NCBI GenBank assembly: GCA_046294915.1
Contig: JBKBOE010000003.1
Coordinates: 1-64,000 of the forward strand
Direction: 5' to 3'
DNA: 64,000 nt
Source: UBA2336 sp046294915
GTDB taxonomy: Bacteria > Bacteroidota > Bacteroidia > Cytophagales > Cyclobacteriaceae
In this document: positions 59,895 to 64,000 of the stretch, piece after piece
Position numbering within the stretch: position 1 is the stretch's first letter
How the letters are laid out: each line of letters begins with the position of its first letter
Notes under the pieces: model-generated
Database searches by the model: none
The model's input: the letters and a program-made list of their open reading frames with translations, nothing else
What the model was told of the DNA's origin: nothing
Made by a program: the position numbers and the translations under genes

Positions 59895-61069
59895 ACAAAC
59901 TAAAAACATGGGCTGACGAAAATCTGCAGGGTGACCGGGTAATCTGGGCGGTGGTTTTCATCCTGTCCTTGATTAGCATTCTGGTGGTATATAGCTCCAT
60001 TGGTACGCTGGCCTATAAACGTTCGGTAAGTCCGGAAAAGTACCTGCTCACCCATACACTCCATGTATTCATTGGGCTTACGGCCATGTGGTTTGCTCAC
60101 CGTGTGGATTACCGCTACTATTCTAAACTTTCGCGACTGGCATTATGGATTAGCGTACCCTTGTTACTTTATACCTTTACCTACGGCACTACGGTAAATG
60201 ATGCCGCACGTTGGATCAACATACCCATCATTAACACTTCGTTTCAGCCATCCGATTTTGCCAGCCTGGCGCTCATCATTAATCTGGCCAGTATGCTTTC
60301 CAAACGGCAGCAAAACATTGATGATATAAAGGAATCACTTATACCCATACTGTTCTGGTGCGGGTTAATCTGCGGACTCATTGCGCTTACCAACATGTCA
60401 ACCGCGGTTTTACTGTTGCTCACCTGTATGCTCATCATGTTCATTGGCCGGGTACCAATGCGCTATCTGGCCATGCTGCTGTTTGTAGGTGTTTTGTTTG
60501 GTGCGCTGGCATTTAAGTTTGGTATGCGTGGTGGTACAGTGATTAACCGCGTGAATGATTTTATCGGGTATGTTCAAGGCACAAAAGAACTACCCTTTCA
60601 GGCAAAACATGCCCATATCGCAGTAGCAACCGGTGGAATTATGGGTAAAGGTCCCGGCAACAGCGATCAGCGAAATATTCTTCCGCATCCTTACTCCGAC
60701 TTTGTTTATGCAATTGTGATTGAAGAGTATGGAATTTTTGGAGGCGTTGTGGTGCTGGTATTGTACCTGGTGTTATTGCATCGCGGAATGAAAGCCGCTT
60801 ACAACAGTGAACGTGCTTTTGCCGGACTACTATCAGCCGGTTTAAGCTTTGACCTGGTATGCCAGGCAATGATCAACATGGGTGTTGTAGTCGGGCTTGG
60901 CCCCATTACCGGTCAGCCCCTGCCGTTAATCAGCATGGGGGGTACGTCAATGGTGTTTACGGGTATTTCTCTGGGAATCATTTTAAGCGTAAGCCGGGGT
61001 GAGCGCGATGAAACATGGCAGCAACAAACTGAAGGAAGAGATAAAAATGTACAAATGAAGGCAGCATAA
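59891..61069 (+). CDS. ftsW: Septal glycosyltransferase/lipid II flippase-family protein FtsW
   Basis: A SEDS-family membrane protein, the polymerase partner of FtsI at the septum. The 392-residue protein has about ten helices, NDAARWINIPIINTSFQPSD with the conserved RW and QPS segments, the large extracytoplasmic loop (about 205-260, FIGYVQGTKELPFQAKHAHIA) and GLGPITGQPLPLISMGGTSM. It overlaps murD by four bases and its stop directly precedes the murG ATG. Confidence 0.95.
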   Translation: MNKLKTWADENLQGDRVIWAVVFILSLISILVVYSSIGTLAYKRSVSPEKYLLTHTLHVFIGLTAMWFAHRVDYRYYSKLSRLALWISVPLLLYTFTYGTTVNDAARWINIPIINTSFQPSDFASLALIINLASMLSKRQQNIDDIKESLIPILFWCGLICGLIALTNMSTAVLLLLTCMLIMFIGRVPMRYLAMLLFVGVLFGALAFKFGMRGGTVINRVNDFIGYVQGTKELPFQAKHAHIAVATGGIMGKGPGNSDQRNILPHPYSDFVYAIVIEEYGIFGGVVVLVLYLVLLHRGMKAAYNSERAFAGLLSAGLSFDLVCQAMINMGVVVGLGPITGQPLPLISMGGTSMVFTGISLGIILSVSRGERDETWQQQTEGRDKNVQMKAA

Positions 61070-62236
61070 ATGAATACCGTAAAACCATATCGGCTGATCA
61101 TCAGTGGTGGGGGAACCGGAGGGCATATTTTTCCGGCTCTGGCGATCGCCAATGCCTTCAAAGAACGCCATCCGGATGCCAAGATACTGTTTGTGGGCGC
61201 AAAGGGAAGAATGGAAATGACACGCGTGCCTGAAGCAGGCTATGAAATAGTTGGATTATGGATCAGCGGCATCCAGCGTAAACTGAGCCTTTCAAATTTA
61301 CTGCTGCCGCTAAAACTCATAACCAGTTATTTTAAAGCATCCTCTATTCTCAAAAAATTTAAACCGCATGTTGTTATTGGTACAGGTGGGTTTGCCAGTG
61401 GGCCGATTATGCTGGCAGCAACCGCCATGCGCATACCTTCGCTTATTCAGGAGCAAAATTCATTTGCCGGCCGGGCTAATAAACAGGTGGCTGCCAAAGT
61501 AAGTCGCATTTGTGTGGCCTACGAAGGAATGGAAAAATATTTTCCGAAAGAAAAAATTGTGCTGACAGGTAACCCGGTGCGTAAGGATTTGTTAGCGGTA
61601 GCGGATAAGCGCTCGAAGGCATTAAGTCATTTCGGATTTGATTCATCAGTTAAAACACTGCTGGTAATTGGCGGCAGCCTCGGTTCGAGAACCATTAATG
61701 AATGCATTTATGCGGGTATTGAAAAACTGATGGATGCCCGTACTCAGTTGATTTGGCAAACCGGCAAAGCATATTTCCATCAATATTACGAATTGCTAAA
61801 GCCCGTGGATAAGCGAAAAATCCGCCTGTTCGATTTTGTGAAGGAAATGGATTTGGCCTATGCGGCTGCTGATGTAGTGATTAGCCGTTCCGGAGCCCTG
61901 GCCGTATCGGAGTTGTGTGTGGCGGGCAAGCCGTGCATTCTGGTACCTTCTCCTAATGTGGCCGAAGATCACCAGACTAAAAATGCTATGGCACTGGTAC
62001 GGAAAGAGGCAGCCGTGATGATAGCAGATGAAAAAGCGAGCAGCCTGCTTGTTGATGAGGCGTTAAAGTTGTTGTTCGATGAAAAACAGGCTGGCCAGTT
62101 GGCAAACAACATTCACAAACTGGCCATGCCGAATGCCACGGAGCATATTGTTGATGAGCTTGAAAAGCTTATGGGTATTCGTGCAAACGGCAGTATGGTT
62201 TCAGGAATAACCAACCGGGCAATGTTAATCAGTTAA
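61070..62236 (+). CDS. murG: UDP-GlcNAc:lipid I GlcNAc transferase MurG
   Basis: A peripheral GT28 enzyme that makes lipid II from lipid I. The 388-residue protein has the glycine-rich loop ISGGGTGGHIFPALAIA at the N-terminus, GTGGFASGPI near residue 104, IQEQNSFAGRANK, LVIGGSLGSR near 198, and SRSGALAVSELCVAGKP near 282. The ATG follows the ftsW stop without a gap. The last 20 residues (GIRANGSMVSGITNRAMLIS) exceed the family end. Confidence 0.96.
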   Translation: MNTVKPYRLIISGGGTGGHIFPALAIANAFKERHPDAKILFVGAKGRMEMTRVPEAGYEIVGLWISGIQRKLSLSNLLLPLKLITSYFKASSILKKFKPHVVIGTGGFASGPIMLAATAMRIPSLIQEQNSFAGRANKQVAAKVSRICVAYEGMEKYFPKEKIVLTGNPVRKDLLAVADKRSKALSHFGFDSSVKTLLVIGGSLGSRTINECIYAGIEKLMDARTQLIWQTGKAYFHQYYELLKPVDKRKIRLFDFVKEMDLAYAAADVVISRSGALAVSELCVAGKPCILVPSPNVAEDHQTKNAMALVRKEAAVMIADEKASSLLVDEALKLLFDEKQAGQLANNIHKLAMPNATEHIVDELEKLMGIRANGSMVSGITNRAMLIS

Positions 62237-62239
62237 GAA

Positions 62240-63631
62240 GTGGATATTCATAAATACCATAACGTTTATTTTCTGGGAATCGGAGGGATTGGCATGAGCG
62301 CTCTGGCGCGATGGTTCCTGAAGAAAGGATTACTTGTTTTCGGGTACGATCGTACACCCACTACGCTCACGGCTGAGCTACAAAAAGAGGGCATGAAGAT
62401 TCATTTTGAAGATGCGCAGGAAAATATTCCGGCTGAGATTATTACTGATAAGCCTGGAACGCTGGTTGTGTTTACACCGGCTATTCCGAAAGATCACCTT
62501 GAGTATAACTACCTCAAAGATCAGGGATACGCCATTATGAAGCGCTCTGAAGTACTTGGTTTGATAACCCGTAACTACCAAACCATTGCCGTAGCGGGCA
62601 CACACGGCAAAACCACAACATCTTCCATGATTGCCCACATTCTCAAATCAGCCAGGATTAACATGGTTGGTTTTTTAGGTGGCATAACCACGAATTATGA
62701 ATCTAATCTGGTGATGGAAGGTGAGGTAAATGCAAAAACAATTATTGTTGTTGAAGCCGATGAGTTTGACCGATCCTTTTTGAGGTTATTTCCGCATACC
62801 GGAATTGTTACTTCGGCCGATGCCGATCACCTCGATATTTACGGCACACACGAAAGTATGCTTACTTCATTCCGGGACTTTATCAGGCAGATCAGCAAAG
62901 ACGGATCTTTGATTATTCATGAATCGGTTGAACAGCTTGCAACAGAGTTACCGATCAGCAATATCATAACCTATGGAATGAGCCGGGGACAATTTTTTGC
63001 CGGCAACATAACAGCGCACAGCGGATTTTTTGAGTTTGACCTGCATGGTTTTGCCACAGTTCAACGCATCAGGCTCGGTGTCCCCGGTTTTCATAATGTA
63101 GAAAATGCCGTTGCCGCAGCAGTTGCCTGTTACCGCAGCGGGGTTTCGCTGGAGGCGATCAAATCAGCATTGGCTTCCTTTAAAGGGGTTAAACGCAGGT
63201 TTGAGTTTGTTGTTAAGTCTGAGAAAGTAGTATATGTTGATGATTACGCTCATCATCCTGCTGAAATTTCGGCATTCCTGCAGTCCATTCGTTCCATGTA
63301 TCCAAATAAAAAACTTACCGTAGTTTTCCAACCTCATCTGTACACACGCACCCGCGATTTTGCCCGTGATTTTGCAAAAAGCCTGAGCCTTGCCGATGAT
63401 GTGTTGCTTATGGATATCTACCCCGCACGGGAGTTACCCATACCGGGCGTGGATGCTGAACTTATCTTTAAAGACGTAACCGCAAAATCAAAAGAGCGAT
63501 GCAGAAAAACAGACTTGCTCGATAAAATCAGTAACCGGCAGATTGAGGTGTTAACAACGGTTGGTGCCGGTGATATTGACACATTTGTTCAACCCATTAA
63601 AGAATTGCTTCGAAAGGAATATGAAGGGTAA
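62240..63631 (+). CDS. murC: UDP-N-acetylmuramate:L-alanine ligase MurC
   Basis: It attaches the first amino acid of the stem peptide. The 463-residue protein has the nucleotide-binding YFLGIGGIGMSALARWF, the ATP loop VAGTHGKTTTSSMIAH near residue 119, EADEFDRSFL, SADADHLDIYG, and DDYAHHPAEISAFL near 335. The start is GTG 62240, three bases after murG; no ATG gives a better N-terminus. It overlaps ftsQ by 11 bases. Confidence 0.96.
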   Translation: MDIHKYHNVYFLGIGGIGMSALARWFLKKGLLVFGYDRTPTTLTAELQKEGMKIHFEDAQENIPAEIITDKPGTLVVFTPAIPKDHLEYNYLKDQGYAIMKRSEVLGLITRNYQTIAVAGTHGKTTTSSMIAHILKSARINMVGFLGGITTNYESNLVMEGEVNAKTIIVVEADEFDRSFLRLFPHTGIVTSADADHLDIYGTHESMLTSFRDFIRQISKDGSLIIHESVEQLATELPISNIITYGMSRGQFFAGNITAHSGFFEFDLHGFATVQRIRLGVPGFHNVENAVAAAVACYRSGVSLEAIKSALASFKGVKRRFEFVVKSEKVVYVDDYAHHPAEISAFLQSIRSMYPNKKLTVVFQPHLYTRTRDFARDFAKSLSLADDVLLMDIYPARELPIPGVDAELIFKDVTAKSKERCRKTDLLDKISNRQIEVLTTVGAGDIDTFVQPIKELLRKEYEG

Positions 63632-64000
63632 GTATACCATACGAAAGAAACTTATTGCAGGACTGGCATTCGCGGTACTCTTCTTTTTTGTTGCCTTCAG
63701 TGAACGCAAAATGGAATCACAGTCGGTTAAAGATATCATCGTTAAAGTGGAGAATGTAGAGAATAACCATTTTAGGGATGAACAGGATATTCTTTACCTC
63801 ATAGGGCTTACCCGTGAAAACCTGCAAGGTGCTGCCTTGAGCAAATTGAATCTGAAGGAAATTGAGGATCGGATAAGGGCCGATCGCTTTGTAATGGATG
63901 CCGATTTGTACAGCGACATTAAAGGCAACCTTATTGTACGGACAATACTTCGAAGGCCGATAGCCCGCATTGTGCGAAGTGATGGACCAGACGCCTACAT
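63621..64000 (+). CDS. ftsQ: Division protein FtsQ, 5' part, cut by the window edge
   Basis: A bitopic division protein; 126 codons are visible. A short basic cytoplasmic start (MKGKYTIRKK), one membrane helix (about 11-26, LIAGLAFAVLFFFVAF), then a POTRA-like segment with DIIVKVENVENNHFRDEQDI and the following DRFVMDADLYSDIKGNLIV and RRPIARI, as in FtsQ. The frame is open to base 64000. Position after murC fits the dcw order of Bacteroidota, which lack ddl here. Confidence 0.9.
   Translation, partial: MKGKYTIRKKLIAGLAFAVLFFFVAFSERKMESQSVKDIIVKVENVENNHFRDEQDILYLIGLTRENLQGAALSKLNLKEIEDRIRADRFVMDADLYSDIKGNLIVRTILRRPIARIVRSDGPDAY

Noticed and set aside
61803..61812. DnaA box-like sequences elsewhere (for example within murG and near 42477)
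   Set aside because: Each is a single 8-of-9 match inside coding sequence, as expected by chance, unlike the paired perfect boxes at 413-453.

Overview
The window is a 64-kb stretch of a Bacteroidota chromosome, most likely from the class Cytophagia (Cytophagales-like). The evidence is a type IX secretion gene (porQ), a Na+-NQR operon, an OlsF-like double acyltransferase, several Bacteroidota-only hypothetical families, and promoters of the phylum type (TTG or TTTG, a spacer of 17-23, then TAnnTTTG) with no clear Shine-Dalgarno sequences. The MurE DNPR motif points to meso-diaminopimelate peptidoglycan. Coding density is high. I see no rRNA, tRNA, CRISPR array, transposase or prophage gene.

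Layout. 1-4.0 kb: the start of methylmalonyl-CoA mutase small subunit (mutA, minus, running off the left edge), dnaA, and an HtrA/DegP protease. A cluster of DnaA boxes lies inside mutA. 4.2-8.2 kb: a GH3-family acyl-amide synthetase, dxr and rseP. 8.2-16.7 kb: an OmpA/PD40 protein facing a tightly overlapping run of lon, porQ, hslU and a DUF4421 gene, then a SixA-like phosphatase. 16.8-25.6 kb: a lipid A type acyltransferase, several small or hypothetical envelope genes, a basic secreted pentad-repeat protein, and a TPR sensor kinase, LuxR-type regulator and secreted beta-propeller block. That block is bracketed by two copies of a 72-bp repeat with similar terminators. 25.6-36.1 kb: ettA, a DUF2795 gene, ispD, queA, a MacB-type permease, recA, a zinc aminopeptidase, a PhoB/PhoR-like pair and an RluA-family pseudouridine synthase. 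36.1-38.8 kb: rplM, rpsI, rpsB and tsf; rpsI carries an in-frame stop. 38.8-43.5 kb: hypothetical genes, an OlsF-like fusion, a 40-residue lipoprotein and cmk. 43.5-48.1 kb: nqrABCDE, closed by a terminator and without nqrF. 48.1-51.2 kb: a DUF502 protein, mnmA and a lipoprotein thioredoxin. 51.4-64 kb: the division and cell wall (dcw) cluster mraZ, [S23 gene], rsmH, ftsL, ftsI, murE, mraY, murD, ftsW, murG, murC and ftsQ (cut by the right edge).

How the genes work together. The dcw cluster supplies lipid II synthesis and the septal machinery. Its promoter overlaps three perfect 10-bp repeats that match the known MraZ operator design, so the cluster is probably autoregulated by MraZ. A 23S rRNA-intervening-sequence (S23) four-helix-bundle gene sits between mraZ and rsmH, flanked by 7-bp-period degenerate repeats, and the right-hand repeat now encodes the first residues of RsmH. 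Similar heptad-period arrays lie just before the starts of phoR-like, nqrA and mnmA. The lon-porQ-hslU run joins cytoplasmic proteolysis to type IX secretion in one transcription unit. dxr and ispD are both MEP-pathway genes but lie 21 kb apart.

Most interesting: the heptad arrays and S23 insertion, the rpsI stop codon, the operon-less nqrF, the MraZ operator, the direct repeats around the sensor-kinase block, and the DnaA boxes inside mutA.
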